Numbered from the stretch's first letter, positions 35,784 through 46,265 are shown. The stretch: DNA of 59,313 nucleotides from Ruegeria profundi (GCF_001507545.1 NZ_LQBP01000014.1:1-59313); one strand, 5' to 3'. Numbers and translations: made by a program. The notes: a model not told the origin generated them from the letters alone.

Positions 35784-37169
35784 CTACAGCCGGAACCGCA
35801 GGGAAACGGAACGGCCCCCGCGCAGAAGATCAAAGACAAACCGACGACCGGGGTTGGTCAGCGCATCCACCACATCGCGGGGATTTTCGATTTGTACACC
35901 GTTGATACTGCTGATCACATCACCCACACGCAGGCCCGACCGGCCGCCATAGCGGCCAGCATCCACCACAACAACGCCGGTCTGCGACAAAAGCAGACCC
36001 ATCTGGGCAATCACCGCCGGATTGATGCGCGCGACCGTCAGGCCCGGCATCACTGTCCGATCATCCAGCGCGGTTTCCTCAGCTGGTGGGGTCTCAGGCG
36101 CTTTGATCAAGGCAACTTCAACATCGGCCTGTTCATCACCGCGTAAACGGGTCACGACCGAGGTGCCACCAACCCCTGCCACGGACATTCGAAACTTCAT
36201 CTCGGCGGGCGAGTTCACCTCATCCCCGTCTACATGGGTAACTACGTCACCCACCTGCAAACCCGCATCAGCCAAAGGGCTAAGCGGATGAAGGTCGGAA
36301 ATTACCACGCCCTGCGGCATAACCAGACCTAGTGATTCCGCAATATCGGCGCTCATGTGCTGGCCGGCCATCCCAGCCCATGGGCTGACGAAACTGTCAT
36401 TGCCCTGCTGCGCTTGTCGTAGGAACTCTGCCACCAGGTTCGCCGGAATGGCAAAACCGATCCCGTTAGAGCCACCAGAACGTGTCAGGATAGCGGTATT
36501 GATTCCAATCAGGTCGCCGTTCACGTCGATCAAGGCCCCTCCGGAGTTTCCCGGATTGATGGCCGCATCAGTCTGAATAAAGTAGCCGCGCGCATTCCCT
36601 GTGGCCGCGCCTGTTCGGGCAAGTCCTGAAATTATACCGGACGATACAGTCTGCCCAACCCCAAACGGGTTGCCAATGGCCAGCGCCAGTTCACCCACCT
36701 CAACATGGTCCGAGTCGCGCAGTTGCAGGAATGGCAGGTCTTTGGCCCCATCCAACCTGAGAATGGCGATATCGCTTTCCTTATCTCCCAGCACCACTTG
36801 CGCCGAATACTCTCTGCGATCCGTCGTCACCACGCGAATCTCGGTGGCTGATCCTACCACGTGGTAATTGGACACCACGTAGCCATCGGCGGACAGGATC
36901 ACACCCGATCCAAGCGAGTTTTGAACCCGCGGGCGCGGCTCGCCAAACCCCCCGCCAAAGAAATCTTCAAAAAACGGGTCCGAGAAGAAGGGGTTCGCCC
37001 GGCCCCTCCTGACAATCTTGGCATAGATGTTGACGACCGCCGGCGACGCCTGCTTGACGACCGGCGCAAATCCTATGCTGATTTCGGCCTGCGATTGCGG
37101 AACGCGGGTGTCAGCGGACGCCATAGAAGCGCAGGCCAACAAAGAAGCAATAAGTGTCGCGCGGAACAT
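35784..37169 (-). CDS. degP: Do/DegP-family periplasmic serine protease
   Basis: 461 residues. Signal peptide 1-19, protease domain with catalytic His103 (SNYHVVG), Asp133 (ESDIAIL) and Ser209 (NPGNSGG), then PDZ1 (about 265-350) and PDZ2 (about 375-455). The Gly/Phe-rich loop (FFEDFFGGGFGEPR) is the LA-loop region. It degrades or refolds damaged envelope proteins. ATG 37169 has GGAGG 5 nt upstream and is preferred over GTG 37181. Confidence 0.93.
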   Translation of the reverse strand: MFRATLIASLLACASMASADTRVPQSQAEISIGFAPVVKQASPAVVNIYAKIVRRGRANPFFSDPFFEDFFGGGFGEPRPRVQNSLGSGVILSADGYVVSNYHVVGSATEIRVVTTDRREYSAQVVLGDKESDIAILRLDGAKDLPFLQLRDSDHVEVGELALAIGNPFGVGQTVSSGIISGLARTGAATGNARGYFIQTDAAINPGNSGGALIDVNGDLIGINTAILTRSGGSNGIGFAIPANLVAEFLRQAQQGNDSFVSPWAGMAGQHMSADIAESLGLVMPQGVVISDLHPLSPLADAGLQVGDVVTHVDGDEVNSPAEMKFRMSVAGVGGTSVVTRLRGDEQADVEVALIKAPETPPAEETALDDRTVMPGLTVARINPAVIAQMGLLLSQTGVVVVDAGRYGGRSGLRVGDVISSINGVQIENPRDVVDALTNPGRRFVFDLLRGGRSVSLRFRL

Positions 37170-37420
37170 AGTGACCTCCACCTACAGAGTTGTGATGGAT
37201 ATGCGCGTCCGTGAAAGGTAATGCAAGCATGGGGAGCGGGTTCGACACAGCGGCAATGCTGGCCGCGTGTGTTTTTTTGTAGCACCATCAGACTATCAGG
37301 TTTGGTAACGTCAGGGGTCCGGCCGACATATCATTTGAAAGAAGACGCTGGTCCACAACACAATCGCTTTCGATGGGTTGCCGCGATCAAATATAAATTT
37401 TTGTACGTGGAAAGGAAAAA

Positions 37421-37443
37421 GCCCCGCGTTTGGAACGCGGGGC
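37421..37443 (-). terminator. terminator after rplQ
   Basis: An 8-bp stem GCCCCGCG / CGCGGGGC with a 7-nt loop, followed on the minus strand by a T-run, 25 nt behind the rplQ stop. It ends the alpha ribosomal operon. Confidence 0.9.
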
Positions 37444-37467
37444 CTGATCAGGAAAGCTTGGGCTTTC

Positions 37468-37890
37468 TTATTCTTCGTCTGCGGCCTCTTCGGCGGCAAC
37501 GCGGGCTTTGTCCGCCGCGCCTTTGGCGTCGACGTCACGATCAACAAATTCGATGATCGCCATCGGAGCCATGTCACCATAGCGGAAGCCAGCCTTCAGG
37601 ATTCGGACGTAACCACCCTGACGCTCGGCATAGCGGGGGCCCAGAACTTCGAACAGCTTGGCGACGTCTTTGTCTTCCTTAAGCTGTGCTGCGGCCTGAC
37701 GGCGGGCGTGCAGGTCGCCGCGCTTGCCAAGAGTAACCAGCTTTTCGATGATCGGGCGCAGTTCTTTTGCCTTGGGCAGAGTTGTTTTGATTTGCTCATG
37801 CTCGATGAGCGAGCCAGCCATGTTCGCAAACAGAGCCTTGCGATGCTCATGAGTACGGTTCAGGCGGCGGTAACCACGTGCGTGACGCAT
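37468..37890 (-). CDS. rplQ: 50S ribosomal protein L17
   Basis: 140 residues; core starts [20 protein letters not shown] and holds the L17 motif [20 protein letters not shown]. The C-terminal ~20 residues are an Ala/Glu-rich tail beyond the E. coli length. Last gene of the alpha operon, followed by a strong terminator. Confidence 0.97.
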   Translation of the reverse strand: MRHARGYRRLNRTHEHRKALFANMAGSLIEHEQIKTTLPKAKELRPIIEKLVTLGKRGDLHARRQAAAQLKEDKDVAKLFEVLGPRYAERQGGYVRILKAGFRYGDMAPMAIIEFVDRDVDAKGAADKARVAAEEAADEE

Positions 37891-38008
37891 TTTCTAGTTC
37901 CTTCTTTCGCGTTTTGCTTTGTCTGGCCGGCGATGCGTGTCACCGGCTCTCCTTGGGGCGGAAGTGCCCATACAGTCCCCGGACGCCCGGGCATTGGGGA
38001 CGACGCGC

Positions 38009-39025
38009 TTAGAACGCGTCTTCGAATTTCTTCGCCAGATCTTCGATGTTGTCGGGCGGCCAATCCTCGACATCCATGCCAAGGTGCAGACCCATGCCGG
38101 ACAGCACTTCTTTGATCTCGTTCAGCGATTTGCGGCCAAAGTTCGGGGTGCGCAGCATCTCGGCTTCGGTTTTCTGGATCAGATCGCCGATGTAGACGAT
38201 ATTGTCGTTCTTCAGACAGTTTGCCGAACGGACCGACAGTTCCAGCTCGTCCACTTTCTTCAGCAGCAGCGGGTTGAACTCCAGACCATCGTCTTCGTCC
38301 TGGCGACCAGCCGATTCCGGTTCGTCGAAGTTGACGAAGATCGACAGCTGGTCCTGCAGGATACGAGCGGCAAACGCCAGCGCGTCCTCAGGCGTGATCG
38401 ACCCATCGGTGTCAATCTTCAGCGTCAGCTTGTCATAGTCCAGAACCTGACCTTCACGGGTTGGCTGAACGTCATAGGCAACCTTTTTGACCGGCGAATA
38501 GATCGCGTCGATCGGGATCAGTCCGATGGGCGCGTCTTCCGGCTTGTTCTTCTCGGCCGAGACATAACCCTTGCCAGTATTGACGGTCAGCTCCATGAAC
38601 AGATCAGCGCCATCGTCCAGGTGGCAGATGACGTGATCGCGGTTCAGAACCTCGATACCGGCGCTTTCGCTGATGTCGCCAGCGGTGACAACAGCGGGGC
38701 CTTTGGCATTGATCGACAGGCGCTTGGGGCCTTCGACTTCCATGCGCAGCGCAACCTGCTTGAGGTTCAGGATGATGTCGGTGACGTCTTCACGAACGCC
38801 TGCGACCGACGAGAACTCGTGCAATACGTTATCGATCTGGACGCTGGTGATAGCCGCACCCTGCAGCGAGCTCATCAGAACGCGGCGCAGCGCGTTGCCC
38901 AGAGTCAGACCAAAGCCACGCTCCAGCGGTTCGGCAACCAAGGTTGCCTGGCGCGCAGGATCGTTGCCTGGCTTGCCTTCCAGCTGGGTCGGCTTGATCA
39001 ATTCTGCCCAATTCTTGTGGATCAT
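38009..39025 (-). CDS. rpoA: DNA-directed RNA polymerase subunit alpha
   Basis: 338 residues. N-terminal assembly domain ([20 protein letters not shown], about 1-235), flexible linker, and C-terminal domain (about 255-338) with [15 protein letters not shown] and [14 protein letters not shown] that binds UP elements and activators. ATG 39025 has GGAGGG 5 nt upstream. It lies in the usual place between rpsK and rplQ. Confidence 0.98.
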   Translation of the reverse strand: MIHKNWAELIKPTQLEGKPGNDPARQATLVAEPLERGFGLTLGNALRRVLMSSLQGAAITSVQIDNVLHEFSSVAGVREDVTDIILNLKQVALRMEVEGPKRLSINAKGPAVVTAGDISESAGIEVLNRDHVICHLDDGADLFMELTVNTGKGYVSAEKNKPEDAPIGLIPIDAIYSPVKKVAYDVQPTREGQVLDYDKLTLKIDTDGSITPEDALAFAARILQDQLSIFVNFDEPESAGRQDEDDGLEFNPLLLKKVDELELSVRSANCLKNDNIVYIGDLIQKTEAEMLRTPNFGRKSLNEIKEVLSGMGLHLGMDVEDWPPDNIEDLAKKFEDAF

Positions 39026-39140
39026 GTAATCCCTCCATTCCTGTCCGCGCCCCATGACCAACAAGGTGCAGACGCCCGAGGTTTAAAATGACGCGCTGGG
39101 GCCGTGCAAAAAACACAGCCCCAGCTCAATTCAAAATTCC

Positions 39141-39530
39141 TTACACGCGGCGGCGCTTAGGCGGACGGCAGCCGTTGTGGGCCATCGGCGTCACGTCGCG
39201 GATCGACGTGATGTTGAAGCCCACTGCAGCCAGTGCACGCAGAGCAGATTCACGGCCCGAACCGGGGCCCTGGACTTCGACTTCAAGCGTCTTTACGCCA
39301 TGTTCCTGCGCCTTTTTACCCGCGTCTTCCGCAGCCATCTGAGCAGCGTAGGGCGTCGACTTCCGCGATCCCTTGAAACCCATGGTGCCAGCGGACGACC
39401 ACGAGATGGCGTTGCCCTGCACATCCGAGATCAGGATCTTGGTGTTGTTGAAGGTCGAATTCACATGGGCAACGCCCGATGCGATGTTCTTACGCTCTTT
39501 ACGCTTAACGCGTGTCTTGTCACGTGCCAT
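39141..39530 (-). CDS. rpsK: 30S ribosomal protein S11
   Basis: 129 residues, the same length as in E. coli. [19 protein letters not shown], the signature [13 protein letters not shown] and the basic end CRPPKRRRV are typical. It is part of the 30S platform near the anticodon-codon site. Confidence 0.98.
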   Translation of the reverse strand: MARDKTRVKRKERKNIASGVAHVNSTFNNTKILISDVQGNAISWSSAGTMGFKGSRKSTPYAAQMAAEDAGKKAQEHGVKTLEVEVQGPGSGRESALRALAAVGFNITSIRDVTPMAHNGCRPPKRRRV

Positions 39531-39545
39531 CAGTCAGACCCTCCC

Positions 39546-39914
39546 TTATTTCTTCTTACCGGCAATGGCCTTTGCAGGGCCTTTGCGGGTACGTGCGTTG
39601 GTGTGGGTACGCTGACCGCGAACCGGCAGGTTGCGGCGGTGACGCAGACCGCGATAGCAGCCCAGGTCCATCAGGCGCTTGACGTTCATCTGAACTTCAC
39701 GACGCAGGTCACCTTCGACGGTGTAGTTGGCATCGATATGTTCGCGGATGGCCAGAACTTCGGCATCCGACAGTTCATTGACGCGACGAGACGCTTCAAT
39801 GCCTACGGCTTCGCAAATCGCTTTGGCCGAGGTGTTGCCGATACCGGTGATATATGTGAGGGCGATTGGTACCCGTTTGGCAGTCGGGATGTTTACGCCG
39901 GCAATACGTGCCAC
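39546..39914 (-). CDS. rpsM: 30S ribosomal protein S13
   Basis: 122 residues. [20 protein letters not shown] start, [10 protein letters not shown] helix-hairpin-helix and the tail [15 protein letters not shown] that reaches towards the P-site tRNA. A 201-bp gap to adk could hold a promoter for the alpha operon. Confidence 0.98.
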   Translation of the reverse strand: MARIAGVNIPTAKRVPIALTYITGIGNTSAKAICEAVGIEASRRVNELSDAEVLAIREHIDANYTVEGDLRREVQMNVKRLMDLGCYRGLRHRRNLPVRGQRTHTNARTRKGPAKAIAGKKK

Positions 39915-40115
39915 GTGTCACTTTCCTTTTTGTTGCGGTTCCGTAGCTCCAGAACCTTTTTTCACAACACTTGACCGTGGCAGTGAGGCCAGAGGGTCCA
40001 GCATTTGTACGAGGTCGTTAAAGCGCGCCGGACGAATCCCGCACGCAAACATGATTCCCATAGGGATGTGGGTCGATATGTACTTTTGAAGGGGCCGTCA
40101 AGCCCCAACACGCAG

Positions 40116-40760
40116 TCAGCCCAAAATCGCCTCGATTGAGGCGGTGACTTCTTCGATGCCGGCCAGTCCATTTACCGGACGCAGGTCGCCTTTGGCATAG
40201 TAATACCCAATCAACGGCGAGGTCTTTTTGTAGTATTCCATCAAACGCGTGCGCAGGCTGTCTTCGTTGTCGTCTGCGCGACGCCGGAAGTCATTTTCCT
40301 TACCGCAATTGATGCATTTACCATCAGCCGGAATTGGCTTGGTGATATCGTTGTAGACTTCACCACATCCGCCACATGTCGAGCGCGCCGTGATACGCTT
40401 AACCAGCGCCTCGTCGTCAACGCGCATCTCGATCACGGTATGCAGCGACTGACCCACTTTCGCGAGCAACGCCGCCAGCGCGTCAGCTTGTGCCAAGGTG
40501 CGCGGGAAGCCATCAAAGATAAAGCCAGCGCCGGTTTCCGAGGTCAGCTTCTCTTCGATCAGGCCGATCACGATTTCATCGGTGACAAGCTTGCCGGCGT
40601 CCATGATCGCCGCAACCTTCTGGCCCATCTCGGTGCCCGAGGTCTTAGCCTCACGCAACATGTCGCCGGTGCTCAACTGTACCATGCCGCGTGTTTCAAC
40701 GAGGTGGCGCGCTTGCGTCCCTTTACCGGCGCCCGGGGGGCCAAGGAGAATGATATTCAT
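40116..40760 (-). CDS. adk: adenylate kinase, zinc-type lid
   Basis: 214 residues. P-loop GPPGAGKGT (7-15), AMP-binding helix, and a lid with Cys129-x2-Cys132 and Cys149-x2-Cys152, a structural zinc site seen in many Gram-positive and some alphaproteobacterial enzymes, not in E. coli. It interconverts ATP + AMP and 2 ADP. ATGA overlap with secY couples the two. Confidence 0.97.
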   Translation of the reverse strand: MNIILLGPPGAGKGTQARHLVETRGMVQLSTGDMLREAKTSGTEMGQKVAAIMDAGKLVTDEIVIGLIEEKLTSETGAGFIFDGFPRTLAQADALAALLAKVGQSLHTVIEMRVDDEALVKRITARSTCGGCGEVYNDITKPIPADGKCINCGKENDFRRRADDNEDSLRTRLMEYYKKTSPLIGYYYAKGDLRPVNGLAGIEEVTASIEAILG

Positions 40761-42121
40761 CGACGAGCGGGTCCCTTCCTGCCGCGTTTCTTACCCTTGC
40801 CGCGCAGTTGAGACTTTTCAATCAGCCCTTCGTATTGATGCGCCAGCAGGTGGCTCTGAACCTGTTGGATCGTATCCATGGTCACAGAGACGATAATCAG
40901 AACAGAGGTACCGCCGAAATAGAACGGGATGGCAAACTGGTTCCGAAGGATTTCAGGCAACAGACAAACAGCTGCCAGATAGGCCGAGCCCAAAACCAGC
41001 ACGCGGTTCACGACGTATTCCAGATACTCGGCGGTCTTCTTGCCCGGACGAATACCCGGTACAAAGCCGTTCTGTTTTTTCAGGTTATCCGCCACATCGT
41101 CGGGCTTGAATGACACGTTGAACGTGTAGAAGTAGGCGAAGAAAACGATCATTGTGGCAAAGAACAACAAATACAGCGGCTGTCCGGGGCCAAAGTTCGC
41201 CAACAGCCACGACATCACCGGCCCGCTGGTTGCTCCGGATGAGAAGGTTGAGATCGTAACTGGCAACAGCAGTAGCGAACTTGCAAAGATCGCTGGGATC
41301 ACGCCTGCCGGGTTCACTTTGACCGGCAGATGGCTTGAACCACCCTCATACACCTTCATACCGGCTTGTCGGCGCGGATACTGAATGTGAATCTTTCGCA
41401 ATGCCCGTTCCATGAACACGACAAAAGTGATCACGGCAATGACCATCACGATCACGCCAACGATCACGGCGGGGCTGATTGCACCGGACCGACCCGAGGC
41501 AAAGAACTGCGCCAATGCAGCCGGAACTTCGGCGATGATGCCCACAAAAATAATCAAGGAAATGCCGTTGCCGATGCCGCGCGCGGTGATCTGTTCGCCC
41601 AGCCACATCAGGAACATCGTACCACCGACCAGAGTGATCATGGTCGACATCCGGAAAAACAGGCCCGGATCCGTCGCAAGATCACCCGATTCCAACGAAA
41701 CGGCCAGACCATAAGACTGCACGGTCGCCAACGCCACGGTGCCGAAACGGGTATATTGGTTGATTTTCTTGCGGCCCTGCTCGCCCTCTTTCTTGAGTTG
41801 TTCGAGCGCGGGAACCATCGAGGTCAGCAGTTGCACGATGATCGAGGCAGAAATGTAGGGCATGATGCCGAGAGCAAAAATACCCATCCGCCCCAGCGCC
41901 CCGCCGGTGAACATCGAAACCATGCCGCCGATGCCCTGCCCCGCCTGCTCCATAAACTCACGCAGGGCCTGACCGTCAATCCCAGGCACCGGAATAAAGG
42001 TGCCTAGACGATAGACGATCAACAAACCCAGCGTGAACAGGATGCGGTTGCGCAGATCGGTGGCTTTTCCCAGGGCAGACCAGCTTGTATTGGCTGCCAT
42101 TTGTTCTGCTGCTGATACCAT
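40757..42121 (-). CDS. secY: preprotein translocase subunit SecY
   Basis: 454 residues with ten transmembrane helices. The channel motifs [14 protein letters not shown] near the N-terminus, the loop with [21 protein letters not shown] and the C-terminal [18 protein letters not shown] are clear. A long basic tail ends [15 protein letters not shown]. It forms the SecYEG protein-conducting channel. A strong hairpin lies in the gap to rplO. Confidence 0.98.
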   Translation of the reverse strand: MVSAAEQMAANTSWSALGKATDLRNRILFTLGLLIVYRLGTFIPVPGIDGQALREFMEQAGQGIGGMVSMFTGGALGRMGIFALGIMPYISASIIVQLLTSMVPALEQLKKEGEQGRKKINQYTRFGTVALATVQSYGLAVSLESGDLATDPGLFFRMSTMITLVGGTMFLMWLGEQITARGIGNGISLIIFVGIIAEVPAALAQFFASGRSGAISPAVIVGVIVMVIAVITFVVFMERALRKIHIQYPRRQAGMKVYEGGSSHLPVKVNPAGVIPAIFASSLLLLPVTISTFSSGATSGPVMSWLLANFGPGQPLYLLFFATMIVFFAYFYTFNVSFKPDDVADNLKKQNGFVPGIRPGKKTAEYLEYVVNRVLVLGSAYLAAVCLLPEILRNQFAIPFYFGGTSVLIIVSVTMDTIQQVQSHLLAHQYEGLIEKSQLRGKGKKRGRKGPARR

Positions 42122-42140
42122 GAATCGGTCTCTCTTATGG

Positions 42141-42180
42141 AAACGCCGCCCGAAACCGTTTTCCGGCTCGGGCGGCGTTT
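42141..42180 (-). terminator. strong hairpin between rplO and secY
   Basis: A 13-bp perfect stem (42141-42153 with 42168-42180) with a 14-nt inner loop. On the minus strand the T-run after it is short (TTT), so it may be an attenuator or an RNA-stabilising structure rather than a full stop inside the operon. Confidence 0.5.
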
Positions 42181-42230
42181 GGGAAAACTCTGACGTCTAT
42201 GTAAGCGGGTCTTGCCCCGCTCACAAGCGC

Positions 42231-42704
42231 TTACTCTGCCGCAGCGGCTTTTGTGACCGTCAGTGAACCGCCCGCTTTCTCAACCGCCTCAACAGCAGCT
42301 TTCGAAGCACCTGTCACTTCCAGGTTCAGTTTTGCACTGATTTCACCCTTGGCCAGAACGCGGACACCATCCAGTTTGCGGCGGACCAGACCAGACGCAA
42401 CCAACGCGTCTTCAGTGATCGCAGCTGACGCATCCAGCTTACCGGCGTCGACGAATTTCTGGATCAGGCCAAGGTTGATAACGGCGAATGCCTTGCGGTT
42501 GGGCTTGTTGAAGCCACGCTTGGGCAGACGCTGATACAGCGGCATCTGGCCGCCTTCATAGCCGTTGATAGCCACACCCGAACGGGATTTCTGGCCTTTT
42601 ATACCACGGCCACCCATTTTACCCTTGCCCGAGCCGGGACCACGGCCGACGCGTGTCCGTTTCGGTGCGGCGCCGGGATTGTCGCGCAATTCATGCAGTT
42701 TCAT
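42231..42704 (-). CDS. rplO: 50S ribosomal protein L15
   Basis: 157 residues. Gly-rich N-terminus with [20 protein letters not shown] and a middle [20 protein letters not shown]; the C-terminal Ala-rich end is a little longer than in E. coli. In most genomes rpmD lies directly upstream; here 1.7 kb with two other genes intervene. Confidence 0.97.
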   Translation of the reverse strand: MKLHELRDNPGAAPKRTRVGRGPGSGKGKMGGRGIKGQKSRSGVAINGYEGGQMPLYQRLPKRGFNKPNRKAFAVINLGLIQKFVDAGKLDASAAITEDALVASGLVRRKLDGVRVLAKGEISAKLNLEVTGASKAAVEAVEKAGGSLTVTKAAAAE

Positions 42705-42848
42705 ATCGCTTCTCCTAAGCCGGATATGACCCCGAAGCGTAATGGGTCAACCACGGCGTTTCTTGATTTCGATTCTTTGGGACCAAAGTCCACCGGAGGC
42801 GTATAAGCCCGCTTATCCCGGTTGGCAAGCCCGCAGGCACTTACCGCG

Positions 42849-43709
42849 CTATTCTTGGATGCCTGCCGCGCTTCCCTCATCCCCACCATGCGGCTGTATC
42901 GGTGCTGCGAGCGGATCGATTCCATGTTTTTCGACCAACTTGCCGATCAAGCTCTCGGGATCTGGCTTTCCACCGTACTTGGTTCGCATGATAGCCCGCA
43001 TACGTCGGCCGTACAGATGGATCGAAACTGTGTCTTCGTGCATGAATTGGTCGACTCTTGCGCCCGGTCGGGCCAGGGCACGCCGGCGCGTGTAGTTCAA
43101 AGGGTAAAAAACGTGCTCAGGCAGCGCATACTTGATCTCACCTGTCTGCTTTAGCGCCCATGTGAACGCCTTTGGCCCCCAAGCGCCCCAATACACCTCG
43201 GGAACGTTCACTGGGGTCCCGTTTAGCAGCGCTTCTTCCAGCGGTTTGCGGTGGCGTGGGGGCATCCAGGGAAGAATACGATATGGGTCGCGGGTAAATT
43301 CAATCAGCTTACCCAGAGTCTCGCTATCCTGCGGCAAAGCAAGCACACCAATTGCCACCTCTCCTTCGAGATAACCGTAGTAGTGGCCGTTCGGCGTTGT
43401 GAAAGGTTTCAGACAATAGGCATCCGTATCCGCCCAGATCAAATCTGGCTCCTGCGCCAACATCCGGTATCGAAATTTATCCGAATGCGGCGCGGGGCTG
43501 CCGGTTCTGCTATGGGTGATGAATTCGGAAACGGGCAGAATTTCCCGCGCGTCCCTCTGCTCTACACCGTCTGGAATGTTCGTTACGTTGCCGTAGGTGT
43601 ACAGGCGTACGCTTTGGCCGACATCCAGATAAGACTTGATGCAGACCTGTTCGAGAAAGCTCAGCGGTCCGTCGACCCACAGCATCCCTATCTGATATTC
43701 TCGCGCCAT
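42849..43709 (-). CDS. DXD-type glycosyltransferase-like protein
   Basis: 286 residues, resembling the capsule/OCH1-type sugar transferases with a DXD motif. HSDKFRYRMLAQEPDLIWADTD has the nucleotide-sugar DXD (ADTD near residue 95), and NVPEVYWGAWGPKAFTWAL follows. No signal peptide or membrane helix is clear, so it is probably cytoplasmic or peripheral. The acceptor is unknown. It sits inside the spc operon between rpmD and rplO with a DUF1127 gene, which is unusual for a glycosyltransferase. Confidence 0.7.
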   Translation of the reverse strand: MAREYQIGMLWVDGPLSFLEQVCIKSYLDVGQSVRLYTYGNVTNIPDGVEQRDAREILPVSEFITHSRTGSPAPHSDKFRYRMLAQEPDLIWADTDAYCLKPFTTPNGHYYGYLEGEVAIGVLALPQDSETLGKLIEFTRDPYRILPWMPPRHRKPLEEALLNGTPVNVPEVYWGAWGPKAFTWALKQTGEIKYALPEHVFYPLNYTRRRALARPGARVDQFMHEDTVSIHLYGRRMRAIMRTKYGGKPDPESLIGKLVEKHGIDPLAAPIQPHGGDEGSAAGIQE

Positions 43710-43880
43710 AAGAGTTTATTCCGTTGGATTGATGCACCTAAGCCGTTTCAATAGCATTTGCCTGATACGGCACGGCGTCACAATCCCGCTGGCGAAAAAA
43801 TCCGTCTCCGTGACACGAGGGGCGCTGAATCCAAAAGAGACGCCAAATGGCGCCTCTGGATAAACGGCCGAGTTCGCAAT

Positions 43881-44096
43881 TTACGAGCAGAACGTGTGAT
43901 CGCGCGCGATGTCCTTTATGTCGCAGCGACGTACACCGATATCGTTCAACTCGCGATCTGTCAGACCCTGCAGCTCAGAGTATGTGCGGCTGTACTCCGC
44001 ACGCAGCGCAAACGATTTCCTCACCTGCGCAACGAATTTGCTGAGGCTGGCAGCCACGCTGAAACCGCGACCAGAGGATGTTGCTGTATATGCCAT
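43881..44096 (-). CDS. DUF1127 (YjiS-like) small protein
   Basis: 71 residues. The C-terminal DUF1127 motif is clear: LQGLTDRELNDIGVRRCDIKDIARDH. DUF1127 proteins are abundant small Arg-rich regulators in alphaproteobacteria, linked to RNA binding and stress or phosphate metabolism. AAAGGA about 8 nt before the ATG supports the start. It follows the terminator behind rpmD by ~250 bp. Confidence 0.85.
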   Translation of the reverse strand: MAYTATSSGRGFSVAASLSKFVAQVRKSFALRAEYSRTYSELQGLTDRELNDIGVRRCDIKDIARDHTFCS

Positions 44097-44346
44097 TAGA
44101 GAGTCCTTTCCTGACCGGAGCGTATTCTCCGGGTTATTTCTGTTCCTTTATGGGGACAGCGGTCAGATAAGCGTGCCGGATACCGCCAACAACCTAAGTT
44201 TCGGTCTAGCCGCTATGCGCTAAGGGAATGGCCAGCGTGATATTTTCCATCCGACGATATGCACCTCAATTGATCCTGGGCACCCGGTTGAAAAGTGGCG
44301 TCCTCGGGTCCTGTTCAACTCGGTGGCTGACGTGCTGCAAACAAAA

Positions 44347-44371
44347 ACGCCCCCGAACGGATCGGAGGCGT
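44347..44371 (-). terminator. terminator behind rpmD
   Basis: Stem ACGCCCCCGA / TCGGAGGCGT with one mismatch and a 5-nt loop, followed on the minus strand by TTTTTGTTTG, 25 nt after the rpmD stop. It should end most spc-operon transcription before rplO. Confidence 0.82.
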
Positions 44372-44396
44372 CTCTTTTGCTTCGAAAGGTTGGCGC

Positions 44397-44585
44397 TTAG
44401 CCGCGCTCTTCGATGATCTCAACCAGATGCGGGATCTTGTTGACCATGCCGCGAACCGAAGGAGTGTCTTCCAGCTCACGGGTCTTGTGCATCTTGTTCA
44501 AACCCAGACCGATCAGGGTCGCGCGCTGTTCAGCGGGGCGGCGAATCGGAGAACCGATCTGCTTGACGACGATTGTTTTTGCCAT
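44397..44585 (-). CDS. rpmD: 50S ribosomal protein L30
   Basis: 62 residues, close to the 59 of E. coli. Starts [20 protein letters not shown] and has [19 protein letters not shown]. It lies 12 nt behind rpsE and is followed by a terminator instead of rplO. Confidence 0.97.
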   Translation of the reverse strand: MAKTIVVKQIGSPIRRPAEQRATLIGLGLNKMHKTRELEDTPSVRGMVNKIPHLVEIIEERG

Positions 44586-44597
44586 GACGTGCTCTCC

Positions 44598-45176
44598 TTA
44601 CGCTTCAGCTTCAGCAGGCGCGTCGGCGGCAGGCGCTTCGTCCCGCTTGGGCAGGATGTCTGCAACCTTTTTACCACGACGTGCCGCAACCGAACGCGGG
44701 CTCTGCTCTTTCTGCAGGCCGTTGATGGTGGCGCGGATCATGTTGTACGGGTTCTGCGAGCCCAGCGACTTGGACACAACGTCCTTGACGCCCAGCATTT
44801 CGAACACAGCACGCATCGGACCACCGGCGATGATACCGGTACCTTCAGGCGCGGTGCGCATAACCACTTTACCGGCACCGTGACGGCCTGTCATGTCGTG
44901 GTGCAGGGTACGACCTTCGCGCAGTTGCACGCGAATCATCTGACGCTTGGCTTGTTCAGTTGCTTTACGGATGGCCTCAGGTACTTCTTTCGCTTTACCT
45001 TTGCCAAAGCCGACGCGGCCCTTCTGATCGCCGACAACCACCAGAGCGGCGAAGCCAAAGCGCTTACCACCTTTTACGGTTTTCGACACGCGGTTGATTG
45101 CGACCAGACGATCTGCAAATTCCGGTGTTTCTTCACGGTCGCGGCCACGGCCCCGACGGTTTTCACGTTCTGCCAT
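44598..45176 (-). CDS. rpsE: 30S ribosomal protein S5
   Basis: 192 residues. Core with [20 protein letters not shown], the double-stranded RNA-binding-like fold and [17 protein letters not shown]. An Arg/Glu-rich N-terminus and an Ala/Asp/Glu tail make it ~25 residues longer than the E. coli protein. It contributes to decoding fidelity. Confidence 0.98.
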   Translation of the reverse strand: MAERENRRGRGRDREETPEFADRLVAINRVSKTVKGGKRFGFAALVVVGDQKGRVGFGKGKAKEVPEAIRKATEQAKRQMIRVQLREGRTLHHDMTGRHGAGKVVMRTAPEGTGIIAGGPMRAVFEMLGVKDVVSKSLGSQNPYNMIRATINGLQKEQSPRSVAARRGKKVADILPKRDEAPAADAPAEAEA

Positions 45177-45231
45177 TTGGCATCCCTTTTCTCATGTGGC
45201 GCATACGGCGCCGTTTCTTCAATCCAAGTGA

Positions 45232-45251
45232 GCCTCGACTGCCGTCGAGGC
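45232..45251 (-). repeat. perfect hairpin in the rplR-rpsE spacer
   Basis: An 8-bp perfect stem GCCTCGAC / GTCGAGGC with a 4-nt loop lies in the leader of rpsE. A second, imperfect hairpin (CCCCGGATCATCGGGG) directly follows. There is no T-run, so this is a structural RNA element rather than a terminator. Confidence 0.5.
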
Positions 45252-45299
45252 CCCCGGATCATCGGGGCGGACCGAAACCCGCCCTCAATCTTTGATATC

Positions 45300-45343
45300 G
45301 CGCATCTTGATCCGAAAACCGGTTCCCACTTTTCGGGATGCGC
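45300..45343. repeat. palindromic intergenic repeat (RIME-like)
   Basis: Outer arms GCGCATC / GATGCGC and inner arms CCGAAAA / TTTTCGG surround CCGGTTCCCAC. This matches a palindrome family common between genes of alphaproteobacteria (Rhizobiales/Rhodobacterales). Here it is inside the spc operon between rplR and rpsE. Confidence 0.7.
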
Positions 45344-45349
45344 TTAGTC

Positions 45350-45709
45350 TTAGATCTTCAGACCACCGTCACGCGCAGCGTCGGCCAGAGCCTTCACCTT
45401 GCCGTGGAACAGGAAGCCGCCGCGATCGAAATAGGCCTCTTCGACGCCTGCCTTCTTTGCACGCTCGGCGATGGCCGCGCCCACTTTGGTGGCCGCTTCG
45501 ATGTTGTTCTTGCCAACAACGCCCAGATCTTTTTCCAGGCTCGAGGCCGAAGCCAGGGTCACGCCACGCACATCGTCGATCAGCTGAACAGAAATGTTCT
45601 TGTTCGAACGATGCACGGACAGACGCGGGCGACCCGCGTTGACCTTGCGAAGTTTGTTCCGAACGCGCAGGCGGCGCTTCAGAAACAGGGTTCTTTTGCT
45701 GTTTGCCAT
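45350..45709 (-). CDS. rplR: 50S ribosomal protein L18
   Basis: 119 residues (E. coli 117). [28 protein letters not shown] and the C-terminal [25 protein letters not shown] are typical; it binds 5S rRNA. The 173-bp gap to rpsE is unusually long for this operon and carries three hairpins. Confidence 0.98.
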   Translation of the reverse strand: MANSKRTLFLKRRLRVRNKLRKVNAGRPRLSVHRSNKNISVQLIDDVRGVTLASASSLEKDLGVVGKNNIEAATKVGAAIAERAKKAGVEEAYFDRGGFLFHGKVKALADAARDGGLKI

Positions 45710-45720
45710 TGTGTTCGTCC

Positions 45721-46254
45721 TTACTTCTTCTTGCCTTCCTTGCGGAAGATGAACTCGCCCTTATAGCGGATACCCTTGCCTTTGTACGGCTCGGGACGGC
45801 GCCAGTCGCGGATCTTGGCCGCAACTTCGCCAACCAGCTGCTGGTCGATACCTTCCACAACAACTTCGGTCTGCTTCGGTGCGGTGATTGTGACACCTTC
45901 CGGAGCAACGAAATCAACATCGTGGCTGTAGCCCAGGTTCAGCTTCAGGGTGTTGCCCTGCATCTGAGCCCGGTAACCAACACCCTGGATCTCCAGCTCT
46001 TTCTTGAAGCCGTTGGTCACGCCTTCAATCAGATTGGCAACCATGGTGCGGCTCATGCCCCACTGCTGGCGCGCCCGCTTGGACATGCCACGAGGGTTGA
46101 TCTGCACGACGTTGTCTTCAACCGACAGCGTTACGTCGTCGGTCGCGGTGAAGCTGCGGGTGCCTTTCGGACCTTTGACTTCGATGGTCTGGCCGGACAC
46201 AGAGGCGGTAACGCCGCTGGGCAGCTCGACCGGTTTTTTACCAATACGAGACAT
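45721..46254 (-). CDS. rplF: 50S ribosomal protein L6
   Basis: 177 residues, the E. coli length. [20 protein letters not shown] start and the L6 signature [20 protein letters not shown] near the end. Two homologous domains near the factor-binding site. Confidence 0.98.
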   Translation of the reverse strand: MSRIGKKPVELPSGVTASVSGQTIEVKGPKGTRSFTATDDVTLSVEDNVVQINPRGMSKRARQQWGMSRTMVANLIEGVTNGFKKELEIQGVGYRAQMQGNTLKLNLGYSHDVDFVAPEGVTITAPKQTEVVVEGIDQQLVGEVAAKIRDWRRPEPYKGKGIRYKGEFIFRKEGKKK

Positions 46255-46265
46255 TGCAGACCTCC

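Noticed and set aside
37919..39091. 390-codon plus-strand frame opposite rpoA
   Set aside because: Shadow of rpoA caused by its codon usage; no domain.
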